Assembly (NCBI RefSeq): GCF_016651435.1
Contig: NZ_JAEPRJ010000001.1
Location: 1,116,001-1,180,000, forward strand
Source of the DNA: Catonella massiliensis
Lineage (GTDB): Bacteria > Bacillota > Clostridia > Lachnospirales > Lachnospiraceae
Reading direction: 5' to 3'
Length of the DNA: 64,000 nt
Part shown: positions 43,953 through 51,918 of the stretch, piece after piece
How positions within the stretch are numbered: position 1 is the stretch's first letter
Layout: every line of letters starts with the position of its first letter
Translations under genes and position numbers: made by a program
The notes under the pieces: model-generated
What the model was told of the DNA's origin: nothing
Databases searched by the model: none
What the model saw: only the letters and a program-made list of their open reading frames with translations

Positions 43953-45359
43953 ATGATTAGTTTACCTGAAAGCTTTTTAAGCAAAATTAAAAACCTGCTT
44001 GGTGAGGATTATGATAATTTCCTTGAAAGCTATAATAAAAGTCCTTTACAGGGCCTAAGACTAAACAGAATTAAGGTCTCTCCTGATGAATGGGAGGGAC
44101 TTTCTGTGGTTAAGATGGACAAGATTCCATGGATTGACAATGGCTATTATTTTGATGCTGGTATATTTGCGGCAACCAGGCATCCTTATTATTATGCAGG
44201 GCTTTATTACATACAGGAGCCTTCTGCTCAGACCCCCGCCAATGTACTTCAGGTAAAGCCGGGTGACAGAGTTTTAGACCTATGTGCGGCTCCGGGTGGG
44301 AAAAGTACTGAACTTGCAGCAAAGTTAGATGGACAGGGCGTGCTTGTTTCCAATGATATCTCTGCAACAAGGGCAAAGGCTCTGCTTAAAAATCTAGGGG
44401 TATTTGGTATTAAGAATGCACTGATTACCAGTGAAACACCGAGGAATCTGAGTAATGTGTTTAAGGGTTACTTTAATAAAATCCTTGTAGATGCACCTTG
44501 TTCAGGTGAGGGCATGTTTAGAAAAGAGCCTGCTATTATAAAGAACTGGGAACAGTATGGCACTGGTTATTACAATGATTTACAAAAGGACATCTTACCT
44601 AATGCAGTAAACATGCTGGCTGAGGATGGATATCTGCTATACTCCACCTGTACATTTTCACCTGATGAAAATGAGGGTACAATTGACTATATATTAACTA
44701 TGTTTCCTGAACTTGAAGTTGTATCAATAAACGAAGGTTACGAGGGTTTTGATAATGGACACCCTGAATGGGTTGGCTCTGAAAGAGAAGAGATTAAGGG
44801 GGCTGTCCGCATCTGGCCACATAGGATGGAAGGAGAGGGGCATTTTCTCTGCCTCCTTCATAAGAAGATGAGCAGTTTCCCGCAGTATTTTGACACTCAT
44901 GTCAAGAATATTAAACTCACGAAGGAGGAAGAAGCCTTCCTAAAGAGTTGGGGACTAAAGGATGATGAACTTACAAGGCTTGAGCTTCATGGAGATAAGC
45001 TATACCTCATTCCTGAAGGCCTGCCTGATGTATCTGGACTTAGAATACTTAGGAATGGGCTTTATATAGGTGATAGGAAAAAAGGCAGATTTGAGCCAAG
45101 CCAGCCCTTTGCTATGTCAAGAACCAAGGCTGAATCTAAGTATTTTTTGGATTTAGATGTAGAAGATGATAGAGTAATTAAATACCTTAAGTGTGAAACT
45201 ATAGAGGTTACCAAAGATGAACTTGTAAAGAACGGACTTGATAAGGCAGAAAAAGGGGAATTTATTCTGATAGGGGTAAATGGCTTTCCTTTGGGCTTTG
45301 GTAAGCTTTCAGGCACTACCGTAAAGAATAAATACTTTGCGGGCTGGAGGATGATGTGA
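43953..45359 (+). CDS. RsmF-like rRNA cytosine-C5 methyltransferase
   Basis: A 468-residue NOL1/NOP2/Sun-family enzyme. The SAM-binding motif DLCAAPGGKSTELAAKL lies near 109-125, motif IV DAPCSGEGMFRKEP near 179, and the catalytic Cys motif YSTCTFSPDENE near 229. The C-terminal 170 residues resemble the RsmF PUA-like domain, ending FPLGFGKLSGTTVKNKYFAG. The substrate in RsmF is C1407 of 16S rRNA. The exact position in this organism is not known. The last bases of the gene contain the first repeat of the operator array of the next operon. Confidence 0.92.
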   Translation: MISLPESFLSKIKNLLGEDYDNFLESYNKSPLQGLRLNRIKVSPDEWEGLSVVKMDKIPWIDNGYYFDAGIFAATRHPYYYAGLYYIQEPSAQTPANVLQVKPGDRVLDLCAAPGGKSTELAAKLDGQGVLVSNDISATRAKALLKNLGVFGIKNALITSETPRNLSNVFKGYFNKILVDAPCSGEGMFRKEPAIIKNWEQYGTGYYNDLQKDILPNAVNMLAEDGYLLYSTCTFSPDENEGTIDYILTMFPELEVVSINEGYEGFDNGHPEWVGSEREEIKGAVRIWPHRMEGEGHFLCLLHKKMSSFPQYFDTHVKNIKLTKEEEAFLKSWGLKDDELTRLELHGDKLYLIPEGLPDVSGLRILRNGLYIGDRKKGRFEPSQPFAMSRTKAESKYFLDLDVEDDRVIKYLKCETIEVTKDELVKNGLDKAEKGEFILIGVNGFPLGFGKLSGTTVKNKYFAGWRMM

Positions 45360-45494
45360 TAATTTTGCACTATTATCAATTTATAAGGTGCAAACAATGC
45401 ATCTTTTCAGTATTAAAGTGCAAAAAATGCACTTTAATTATTGACAAGGTGTAAAATATGCACTATTATATTTTTAGAGGTGCAAATTTATGAA
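45356..45494 (+). repeat. Five operator-like dyads spaced about 31 bp apart
   Basis: Fifteen-base units related to GTGCAAAAAATGCAC start at 45356, 45388, 45418, 45449 and 45480, a regular spacing of 32, 30, 31 and 31 bp. The unit at 45418 is a perfect dyad (GTGCA/TGCAC). Those at 45388 and 45449 differ at one base each, and the outer two are half-conserved. The array covers the promoter and the ribosome binding site of the HTH-MNT gene. It is best explained as binding sites for that gene's own HTH domain. Confidence 0.7.
45441..45469 (+). promoter_or_regulatory. Promoter of the MNT-HEPN operon
   Basis: TTGACA (45441-45446), a 17-bp spacer and TATTAT (45464-45469). The fourth repeat unit (45449-45463) fills the spacer between -35 and -10, the classical place for a repressor. 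Confidence 0.7.
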
Positions 45495-45963
45495 AGATTT
45501 GAAGAGTATAAGATTAGACAAGGAATTGACTCAGCAACAAGCAGCTGGTATTGTAGGGATTTCCCTGCGTTCATATAAATCATATGAAAATGACTTAGAT
45601 AAAAGGGGAAATTTGAAATATAATTATATTTATGAGAAATTATCCCAAATTAACCCTATTGATGAGGAACATGGAATTGTAGACCTTGAATACATAAGCC
45701 GTAAGTGTTCAGAAATATTTGATAAATATAAAATTAATTTTTGTTATCTTTTTGGTTCCTACGCTAAAGGCAAGGCAAAAGATGATAGTGATGTAGATCT
45801 TTTGATATCTACTGAAATCAAAGGATTAAAATTTTATGGCTTGGTAGAGGAGATAAGAAATTCGTTACATAAAAAGGTGGATGTAATAGAAGTTGCAGGA
45901 TTAAAGGATAATGTAGAGTTGCTGGAAGAAATATTGAAAGATGGAATAAAAATATATGGATAA
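45490..45963 (+). CDS. HTH-MNT nucleotidyltransferase antitoxin (MntA-like fusion)
   Basis: A 157-residue fusion. The first 50 residues form a helix-turn-helix, with LDKELTQQQAAGIVGISLRS as its core. From about residue 70 comes a minimal nucleotidyltransferase: GSYAKGKAKDDSDVDLLI with Gly89-Ser90 and the metal pair Asp101/Asp103. In MntA-HepT systems the nucleotidyltransferase AMPylates a Tyr of the HEPN toxin and so silences it. Usual MntA proteins have no DNA-binding domain. Here the HTH is fused in and faces an array of dyads upstream, suggesting tight autoregulation. AGAGGTG, within the last repeat, is the ribosome binding site. It overlaps the HEPN gene by eight bases. Confidence 0.88.
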   Translation: MKDLKSIRLDKELTQQQAAGIVGISLRSYKSYENDLDKRGNLKYNYIYEKLSQINPIDEEHGIVDLEYISRKCSEIFDKYKINFCYLFGSYAKGKAKDDSDVDLLISTEIKGLKFYGLVEEIRNSLHKKVDVIEVAGLKDNVELLEEILKDGIKIYG

Positions 45964-46291
45964 TACTAAGGATGATAATTATTATATAAGTAAAATTATT
46001 CAAGACTTGGATTTTATAGTTCTCCACATGAATAATGTTTGTATAGAAGAACTGAATGATAATGAAATACTACTGGATTCGATGTTATTTCGAATGATTC
46101 AGCTTTCAGAGAATGCAAAGAAATTATCTGAAAGTTATAAGATGAATAATTGTAATATACCGTGGAATGCAATATATGGCTTAAGAAATAGAATTGTTCA
46201 TGACTATGGAAGTGTAGATTTGAATGTTGTTTTTGAAACACTTAAAAATGACATACCAGAATTGCTGCAGATGATTTATAACAGTGAATAA
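45956..46291 (+). CDS. HEPN-domain RNase toxin (HepT-like)
   Basis: A 111-residue all-helical protein of the HepT/DUF86 type. The active-site motif Arg-x4-His-x-Tyr is seen as RNRIVHDY, with Arg77, His82 and Tyr84. In characterised HepT toxins this motif cleaves RNA, and the Tyr is the residue AMPylated by MntA. The gene overlaps the upstream HTH-MNT gene by eight bases, which fits a co-produced toxin and antitoxin. The target RNA is not known. Confidence 0.9.
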   Translation: MDNTKDDNYYISKIIQDLDFIVLHMNNVCIEELNDNEILLDSMLFRMIQLSENAKKLSESYKMNNCNIPWNAIYGLRNRIVHDYGSVDLNVVFETLKNDIPELLQMIYNSE

Positions 46292-46326
46292 CATAAAAGT
46301 AATATTAAGACTGAATGGAGTGATTT

Positions 46327-47055
46327 ATGTCAAAAACTATAAGACTTGATAAATACCTCTCTGATATGACTTCTGAAACCAGAAGCAAGGTGAAGGAGTA
46401 TATAAGGAAAGGTAGAATAACAGTTAATACAGTCATTGTTAAAAGTCCTGATACAAAGGTTGACACAGATAATGATGAAGTTTGCTTAGATGGTAGGAAA
46501 GTAGGCTATGTAGAATATTATTACTATATGATGAATAAGCCACAGGGAGTAATCACCTCTACAGAAAAGGGTAAAACCAAGACTGTTATGGATGTTTTTA
46601 AGGAAAGTGGTATAGATTGCCCGAGGTTTGACGAGCTCTCACCAGTCGGAAGACTAGATAAGGATACAGAAGGACTTCTTCTTATCACCAATGACGGAGA
46701 CCTTAATCATAAGCTGTTATCTCCTAAAAACCACGTAGATAAGGTATATTTTGCAGAGCTTAAATATCCTCTTAAGGATGATGATAAGACTGCATTTGAA
46801 GAAGGGCTAGACTTAGGAGACTTTGTTAGCAGACCTGCTGTACTTGAAATCTGTGAAAATGATAAGAAATTTAGTGCAAAGGTAACTATATCTGAGGGTA
46901 AGTTTCATCAGATAAAGCGGATGTTTGAGGCAGTTGACAATGAGGTTGTTTATCTTAAGAGGCTAAGAATGGGAAGTCTAACGTTAGATGACAATTTAGG
47001 CTTAGGTGAAGTAAGAGAACTGACTGAGGATGAAATAGATGCTCTTTGCGTGTAG
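46327..47055 (+). CDS. RsuA-family 16S rRNA pseudouridine synthase
   Basis: A 242-residue protein with an N-terminal S4 RNA-binding domain (about 3-60: IRLDKYLSDMTSETRSKVKE) and the RsuA/RluB/E/F catalytic domain. The catalytic Asp is in the motif VGRLDKDTEGLLLITNDG near residue 103. The length and the S4 domain fit RsuA, which forms pseudouridine 516 in 16S rRNA. RluB/RluE/RluF activity cannot be excluded by motif alone. It starts after an AATGGAGTGA site. Confidence 0.92.
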   Translation: MSKTIRLDKYLSDMTSETRSKVKEYIRKGRITVNTVIVKSPDTKVDTDNDEVCLDGRKVGYVEYYYYMMNKPQGVITSTEKGKTKTVMDVFKESGIDCPRFDELSPVGRLDKDTEGLLLITNDGDLNHKLLSPKNHVDKVYFAELKYPLKDDDKTAFEEGLDLGDFVSRPAVLEICENDKKFSAKVTISEGKFHQIKRMFEAVDNEVVYLKRLRMGSLTLDDNLGLGEVRELTEDEIDALCV

Positions 47056-47087
47056 GGTATATAACTATATAATTGGAGTAAGGATTG

Positions 47088-47684
47088 ATGAATAAATATA
47101 ATAAGTTTGAAAAAGGCTACCTTAACTATAGAAAGCGTAAACTCTTTTTGAATGTAGCCTTAAATGTATTAGCTGCAGTTGTTATTTTTATAATTGGACT
47201 ATTTCTCAATAAAATGCAGGCAAAAAATATATTCTCTGTGCTAGCCTTATTGTTTGTACTTCCTGTAGGGAGAAGCCTGGCTACATTTTTCATTCTTATG
47301 CCCTATAAAGAAATGAAGGATAGAGATTTGCTTAAAGCAGAAGAAAGCATTGAAGGAAAGGGAATTTTGCTGTATTCACCTGTATTTACTTCATCTGAAC
47401 ATGTAATGCATCTTGACCTTATAGCAGTGTTTAAGGGTAGGGTTATAGCTTATAAAGGAAAAGATGGTACTACAGCTCGTAATGAATATGATTACAAGAA
47501 AAGGGTAGATACAGCTAAGGCTTATATAGATAAACACATTAAAAATCAAGGTAGAGGCGATAACTTAGTTGTTTTTGATGATATGGAGAAGTTTGTAAGA
47601 GCATTTCCTGAGAAAAAGGCATCGGAAACAGATATGGATGAGATTAAGAGTTTTACGGAGAGTATGAAATACTTTATAGTGTGA
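47088..47684 (+). CDS. Two-TM membrane protein of unknown function
   Basis: A 198-residue protein without a domain that I recognise. Two membrane helices lie at about 18-41 (LFLNVALNVLAAVVIFIIGLF) and 48-70, followed by a cytoplasmic domain of about 125 residues with mixed strands and helices (GKGILLYSPVFTSS, MHLDLIAVFKGRVIAYKGK). It sits between two pseudouridine synthase genes and may be co-transcribed with them. I use the ATG at 47088, just after an in-frame TTG, because GGAGTAAGG lies at proper distance from it. Confidence 0.75.
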   Translation: MNKYNKFEKGYLNYRKRKLFLNVALNVLAAVVIFIIGLFLNKMQAKNIFSVLALLFVLPVGRSLATFFILMPYKEMKDRDLLKAEESIEGKGILLYSPVFTSSEHVMHLDLIAVFKGRVIAYKGKDGTTARNEYDYKKRVDTAKAYIDKHIKNQGRGDNLVVFDDMEKFVRAFPEKKASETDMDEIKSFTESMKYFIV

Positions 47685-47701
47685 TAAAAAGGTAACTAAT
47701 A

Positions 47702-48763
47702 ATGATATTACTTAAAATAAAGCATATAGAAGCAGGTGGGAGACTGGATAAGTATCTTATGAAGTTCTTAAAGGAGGCTCCTGCGAGCTTTATATATAAG
47801 ATGCTAAGGAAGAAAAACATAGTGCTTAACGGCAAGAAAGCTGCCGGAAGCGAATGCTTAAAGGAAGATGATGAAGTTAAGCTTTACCTCTCGGATGAGA
47901 CTGTGGTTAAGTTTGGTGGAAAAGTTATTTCATCTAAGACAGCTGACAGGGAATATGAGGCAACTGCTGAGGATGAACTTGAGAGTGGGGCAGATAATTC
48001 TTTGTATGACAGATTAAAGAATCTGAAGTGGGAATATGACGAGCCACAGGTTATTTACGAAGACAGGGATATTATTATACTTAATAAGCCTGTAAATGTG
48101 CTTTCTCAGATAGCAAAGCTTGGAGATGTCTCCATGAATGAGTGGCTTATAAGCTATCTAATCAAATCAGGAAGCCTAAGTGCAAATGACCTTCTTACTG
48201 TTAAGCCTGCTGTGGTAAACAGACTTGATAGAAACACAAGTGGAATAATTCTTGCCGGAAAGACCCTTTCAGGACTTAGGTTTCTTTCTGATATAATTAA
48301 AACAAGAAAGATAGAAAAGTACTATCTCACCATTGTTAAGGGAGAGATGAAAGAAAATATTACAGCCGAAGCCTATCTTCTTAAAAATGACAGCCACAAT
48401 ACTGTTAGAATATATAAAGACAAGGTGCAAGGTGCGGATTATATAAAGACAGCCTATGAAGTTCTAAAGGTCAGCGTGGGTCACAGCCTGTTAAGGGTGA
48501 AGCTTATTACAGGTAAAAGCCATCAGATTAGAGCGCATCTATCATTCCTTGGTTATCCGGTGATAGGAGATGGTAAATACGGACTTAAATCAGAGAATAC
48601 AACCTATAGAAGAATGGGGCTTAATAGCCAGTTTTTACATTCTTATGAAATAAAATTTCCTGAAATAGACGGTGATTTTGCTTATTTAAGTGGAAAGAGC
48701 TTTAAGGTTGATTTGCCTGAGAGACTGAAGCGGGTTGCTGATAAGCTGGGTTTTAATTTATAG
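47702..48763 (+). CDS. RluA-family (RluC/D-type) pseudouridine synthase
   Basis: A 353-residue protein: an S4 domain at about 10-70 and the RluA catalytic domain from about 115. The catalytic Asp lies in VNRLDRNTSGIIL near residue 178, and GKSHQIRAHLSFLGYPVIGD follows near 265. RluC/RluD enzymes modify 23S rRNA. An acidic spacer of about 45 residues separates the two domains. The target positions cannot be told from the sequence. The following 247 bases (48764-49010) are AT-rich and hold no gene that I can support. Confidence 0.92.
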   Translation: MILLKIKHIEAGGRLDKYLMKFLKEAPASFIYKMLRKKNIVLNGKKAAGSECLKEDDEVKLYLSDETVVKFGGKVISSKTADREYEATAEDELESGADNSLYDRLKNLKWEYDEPQVIYEDRDIIILNKPVNVLSQIAKLGDVSMNEWLISYLIKSGSLSANDLLTVKPAVVNRLDRNTSGIILAGKTLSGLRFLSDIIKTRKIEKYYLTIVKGEMKENITAEAYLLKNDSHNTVRIYKDKVQGADYIKTAYEVLKVSVGHSLLRVKLITGKSHQIRAHLSFLGYPVIGDGKYGLKSENTTYRRMGLNSQFLHSYEIKFPEIDGDFAYLSGKSFKVDLPERLKRVADKLGFNL

Positions 48764-49010
48764 GACTGTACTCTAGGTAATGATTAGCCATTTGTAAGTA
48801 AATAATTATTATAAACTCTATACTTATTGATCATTAAAATGATTTAGCACACTAAATTTGTAAAGTGGTAGAGCACTATAGCTTTTGAATTTATTATTAG
48901 TAAAAGGTATTGAAACTTGAGTGCGAGATGGTTTTTAGTAATTATACGAGATTATTTCAAAGTAATTAATAAATGAATATAGTTTTAGATTAAAGTGAAA
49001 AGGAGAAAAT

Positions 49011-49547
49011 ATGCCATCTTGGAATTCAAGAGGTCTTAGAGGCTCTTTACTTGAGACTCTTATAAATATGACCAATGATAAATACAGAGAACAGGGACTT
49101 GCTCTAGTTCAAAAGGTTCCAACTCCAATTACACCTGTAAACATTAATGATAAAGGCCAGATTACCCTCGCTTACTTTGATAGCAAGAGTACTGTGGACT
49201 ATATTGGGGTCGTACAGGGAATTCCTGTCTGCTTTGATGCAAAAGAATGTAATAAGGCTACTTTCCCGCTTCAGAATATACACGAGCATCAGGTAAAATT
49301 CATGGAGGACTTTGAGGCGCAGGATGGGGTAGCCTTTATGGTTATTTATTTTTCTGATACAGATGAATACTACTACGCACCATTTAAGGAAATTAAGAAA
49401 TACTGGGATAGAGCCGTACATGGTGGGAGAAAGAGTATCAAGAGAGAAGAGTTTTTTGAAGGCTATTACTTAGATGTGACAGGTAAGACGACAGTGCCTT
49501 ATCTTGAAGGACTTGAAAGGGACCTTGAGAGCAGAGATGACCAATAA
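49011..49547 (+). CDS. recU: Holliday junction resolvase RecU
   Basis: A 178-residue RecU. Motifs are WNSRGLRGSLLETLINMTN at the start, PTPITPV, FDSKSTVDYIGVVQGIPVCFDAKE with the Asp and Glu of the nuclease core (about 56-80), and the stalk-proximal HEHQVKFM. RecU resolves Holliday junctions in Firmicutes and acts with RuvAB. The ATG follows AAAGGAG. In many Firmicutes recU is paired with a penicillin-binding protein gene. Here it stands alone before tRNA-Glu. Confidence 0.95.
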   Translation: MPSWNSRGLRGSLLETLINMTNDKYREQGLALVQKVPTPITPVNINDKGQITLAYFDSKSTVDYIGVVQGIPVCFDAKECNKATFPLQNIHEHQVKFMEDFEAQDGVAFMVIYFSDTDEYYYAPFKEIKKYWDRAVHGGRKSIKREEFFEGYYLDVTGKTTVPYLEGLERDLESRDDQ

Positions 49548-49566
49548 AAAATATTTTAAAAACCTA

Positions 49567-49595
49567 TTGACATATTATTTTCAATAATGTATACT
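49567..49595 (+). promoter_or_regulatory. Sigma-A promoter of tRNA-Glu
   Basis: TTGACA (49567-49572), a 17-bp spacer and TATACT (49590-49595), placed 32 bases before the tRNA 5' end. It is also the only good promoter seen before the rimP-nusA operon. Confidence 0.8.
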
Positions 49596-49627
49596 TGTCT
49601 TCGTTGTCAAGCAACACATACTTGTAT

Positions 49628-49699
49628 GGCCTGTTGGTCAAGGGGTTAAGACGCTGCCCTCTCACGGCAGAAACAGGGGTTCGATTCCCCTACAGGCTA
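49628..49699 (+). tRNA. tRNA-Glu (anticodon CTC)
   Basis: The 72-nt sequence folds into a full cloverleaf. The acceptor arm is GGCCTGT/ACAGGCT, the D arm GTC/GAC, the anticodon stem CTGCC/GGCAG with loop CTCTCAC (anticodon CTC), and the T arm AGGGG/CCCCT with TTCGATT. The discriminator base is A. CCA is not encoded. The sequence closely follows the usual Firmicutes tRNA-Glu pattern (GGYCYGTTGGTCAAG start). Confidence 0.95.
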
Positions 49700-49714
49700 T
49701 TATTTTTTTAGGAA

Positions 49715-49741
49715 GTGAACCGTTAGAGGTTCGCTTTTTTT
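49715..49741 (+). terminator. Terminator between tRNA-Glu and rimP
   Basis: GTGAACC (49715-49721) and GGTTCGC (49728-49734) pair over a six-base loop and are followed by seven T. Only 18 bases separate it from rimP, so no promoter fits between. Confidence 0.85.
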
Positions 49742-49759
49742 ATGCAATAAAGGAGAATT

Positions 49760-50227
49760 ATGAGTAAAAGAGAAAGCTATGAAAAAAAGGCTGAAGCGCT
49801 TATTTTACCAATTATAGCCAAGAATAATTATGAGTTGGTTGATGTCGAGTTTGTAAGGGAGGGCTCCAATTGGTTTCTTAGGGCCTATGTTGACAAAGAA
49901 GGTGGATTTTCTGTGAATGACTGCGAAAAGGTAAGCCGTGAATTTTCTGACCTTTTAGATAAGGAAGATTTCATTGAGGAATCCTACATACTTGAAATCA
50001 GTTCTCCGGGACTTGGAAGACCTCTTAAGAAGGATAAGGATTTTGAGAGGAGTATTGGTGAAGAAGTAGAGGTAAAGCTTTACAAAGCCCTGGAAGGGCA
50101 GAAAGAGTTTTCAGGAACCTTAGAGGCTTATGATGCGGATACTGTAACACTGGGTTTTGAAGATAACACAAAAGCAACATTCGAAAGAAAAAACATAGCC
50201 TTAATAAGGCTAGCAATTGATTTCTGA
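49760..50227 (+). CDS. rimP: Ribosome maturation factor RimP
   Basis: A 155-residue protein needed for 30S maturation. The N-terminal alpha/beta domain has ELVDVEFVREGSNWFLRAYVDKEGG (in two pieces, about 22-46) and the conserved LEISSPGLGRPLKKDKDFER (about 75-94). The C-terminal half forms the Sm-like barrel. It is the first gene of the rimP-nusA-infB operon. AAAGGAG lies six bases before the ATG. Confidence 0.96.
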   Translation: MSKRESYEKKAEALILPIIAKNNYELVDVEFVREGSNWFLRAYVDKEGGFSVNDCEKVSREFSDLLDKEDFIEESYILEISSPGLGRPLKKDKDFERSIGEEVEVKLYKALEGQKEFSGTLEAYDADTVTLGFEDNTKATFERKNIALIRLAIDF

Positions 50228-50253
50228 TAAAGTTAAACGGAGGTAATTACAAA

Positions 50254-51318
50254 ATGAGAAAAAAAGAGCAGCCGGATAGCGGTATGGAACTGATAGCAGC
50301 TCTAGACCAGCTTGAAAAAACAAATGACATAAGCAAGGAAGTAATACTTGAAGCTGTTGAGAATTCACTTCTTGTTGCCTGCAAGGATGAATTTGGTAAG
50401 AACGATAATGTAAAGGTTACTATTGACAGAGAGAACGGGAAAGTATCAGTTCTTGCAGAGAAAACGGTTGTCCAGACTGTCGAGGATCCTATCTCCCAGA
50501 TTAGTCTTGATGAGGCAAAGGCTACATTCCCTAATGCTATTGAGGGTCAGATAGTAAATGTAGTAATAACTCCTAAAAACTTTGGAAGAATTGCAGCCCA
50601 AAAGGCTAAACAGGTTGTAGTGCAAAAAATTAGGGAAGAGGAACGAAAAGTACTCTATAATCAGTATTTTGCCAAAGAACATGATATAGTTACAGGTATA
50701 GTACAGAGATATACAGGTAATAATATTAGTATAAATCTTGGAAAGGTAGATGCACTACTTTCTGAGGCTGAGCAGGTTAAGACAGAGAGATTCAGGTCAA
50801 CAGAGAGAATTAAGCTCTATGTTGTAGAGGTTAAGGATACTTCCAAGGGACCTAGGATAACGGTATCAAGGACACATCCTGATTTGGTTAAGAGGCTTTT
50901 TGAATCAGAGGTTACAGAGATCAAGGACGGAACAGTTGAAATAAAGAGTATTTCAAGAGAACCGGGCTCAAGAACTAAAATAGCAGTTTACTCCAACAAC
51001 CCTGAAGTAGACGCAGTAGGAGCCTGCGTAGGTGTAAATCGTTCCAGAGTTGAAGCTGTGGTCGATGAGCTAAGAGGTGAAAAGATAGATATAGTTGTAT
51101 GGAGTGAGGATCCAAGAGTATTTATTATGAATGCACTTTCTCCTGCAAGAGCAATATCCGTAGAAGCAAACCCTGAGGAAAAGACAGCTAAGGTTGTTGT
51201 GGCAGACTCACAGCTTTCACTTGCAATAGGAAAAGAAGGACAAAACGCAAGGCTCGCGGCAAGGCTTACAGGATATAAGATTGATATAAAGAGTGAATCA
51301 CAGATATTATCCGAATAA
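50254..51318 (+). CDS. nusA: Transcription termination/antitermination protein NusA
   Basis: A 354-residue NusA. It has an N-terminal RNA-polymerase-binding domain (about 1-125), an S1 domain (about 130-200: HDIVTGIVQRYTGNNISINLG), then KH1 and KH2 (AVGACVGVNRSRVEAVVDEL and SLAIGKEGQNARLAARLTGY). It lacks the acidic C-terminal repeats of the E. coli protein, as expected for Firmicutes. It modulates pausing, termination and rRNA antitermination. GGAGG lies eight bases upstream. Confidence 0.97.
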   Translation: MRKKEQPDSGMELIAALDQLEKTNDISKEVILEAVENSLLVACKDEFGKNDNVKVTIDRENGKVSVLAEKTVVQTVEDPISQISLDEAKATFPNAIEGQIVNVVITPKNFGRIAAQKAKQVVVQKIREEERKVLYNQYFAKEHDIVTGIVQRYTGNNISINLGKVDALLSEAEQVKTERFRSTERIKLYVVEVKDTSKGPRITVSRTHPDLVKRLFESEVTEIKDGTVEIKSISREPGSRTKIAVYSNNPEVDAVGACVGVNRSRVEAVVDELRGEKIDIVVWSEDPRVFIMNALSPARAISVEANPEEKTAKVVVADSQLSLAIGKEGQNARLAARLTGYKIDIKSESQILSE

Positions 51319-51329
51319 AGAGGTAGAGG

Positions 51330-51587
51330 ATGAATAATCCACAGAGAACTTGTATAGCGTGTAAAAGCGTTAAAGATAAAAAGGAACTGATTAGGATTGT
51401 GAGGACAAAAGAGGGAGAGATAGAGTTAGATCCTACAGGTAGGGAAAATGGCAGAGGTGCTTATATATGCAAGGATTCAAAGTGCTTTGAGACTCTGAAA
51501 AAATCCAAAGGACTGGATCGTTCCTTCAAGTCACAAGTATCAGTCGATGTATATGACAGACTTATAGTAGAATTACAGTCATTATAG
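51330..51587 (+). CDS. ylxR: YlxR-family RNase P modulator / RNA-binding protein
   Basis: An 85-residue DUF448 protein: RTCIACKSVKDKKELIRIV at the start with a CxxC pair, and the GRENGRGAYICKDSKCF segment. YlxR has been linked to RNase P and to transcription control in Firmicutes, but its exact role is still open. It lies in its standard place between nusA and ylxQ. Confidence 0.93.
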   Translation: MNNPQRTCIACKSVKDKKELIRIVRTKEGEIELDPTGRENGRGAYICKDSKCFETLKKSKGLDRSFKSQVSVDVYDRLIVELQSL

Positions 51588-51597
51588 GAAGGTGAAT

Positions 51598-51894
51598 ATG
51601 GATAAGGTATTATCTTACTTAGGACTTGCTAGAAAGGCAGGAAAGCTGGCGGTTGGTGAATTCCTTACTGAAAATGCCATATATTCAAAGAAGGCAGTTC
51701 TGGTAATAGTTGCTGAAGATGCTTCCGACAATACTAAGAAAAAGTTCACTGATAGATGTAATCACCACAAGGTAGAGCTTAGATTTTACAAGACCAAGGC
51801 TGAACTTGGCAATGCTACAGGCTCTGCACTGAAAGCCTCAATGGCTGTGCTTGATGAAGGATTTGCAAAAGCTATCTTAAACATATTGAATTAG
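51598..51894 (+). CDS. ylxQ: L7Ae-family RNA-binding protein YlxQ
   Basis: A 98-residue protein of the L7Ae/L30e/S12e fold: LGLARKAGKLAVGEFLTENA at the start, a VLVIVAEDASDNTKKKF strand-helix, and a conserved TKAELGNATG segment. It probably binds kink-turn RNA. I choose the ATG at 51598, six bases after AGGAAGG. The GTG at 51592 lies inside that site. Confidence 0.9.
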   Translation: MDKVLSYLGLARKAGKLAVGEFLTENAIYSKKAVLVIVAEDASDNTKKKFTDRCNHHKVELRFYKTKAELGNATGSALKASMAVLDEGFAKAILNILN

Positions 51895-51918
51895 CTATTA
51901 AATGGGAAAGGCGATAAA

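Noticed and set aside
45356..45494. Regularly spaced repeats as a CRISPR array.
   Set aside because: Units are only about 15 bp, diverged and of low complexity, with 15-17 bp spacers that contain promoter elements and coding ends. No cas genes are near. Operator sites fit better.
48861..48900. A tRNA-like string, AGTGGTAGAGCAC, in the gap before recU.
   Set aside because: It resembles a D arm, but no acceptor stem, anticodon stem or T arm can be formed around it. Chance or a very old remnant.
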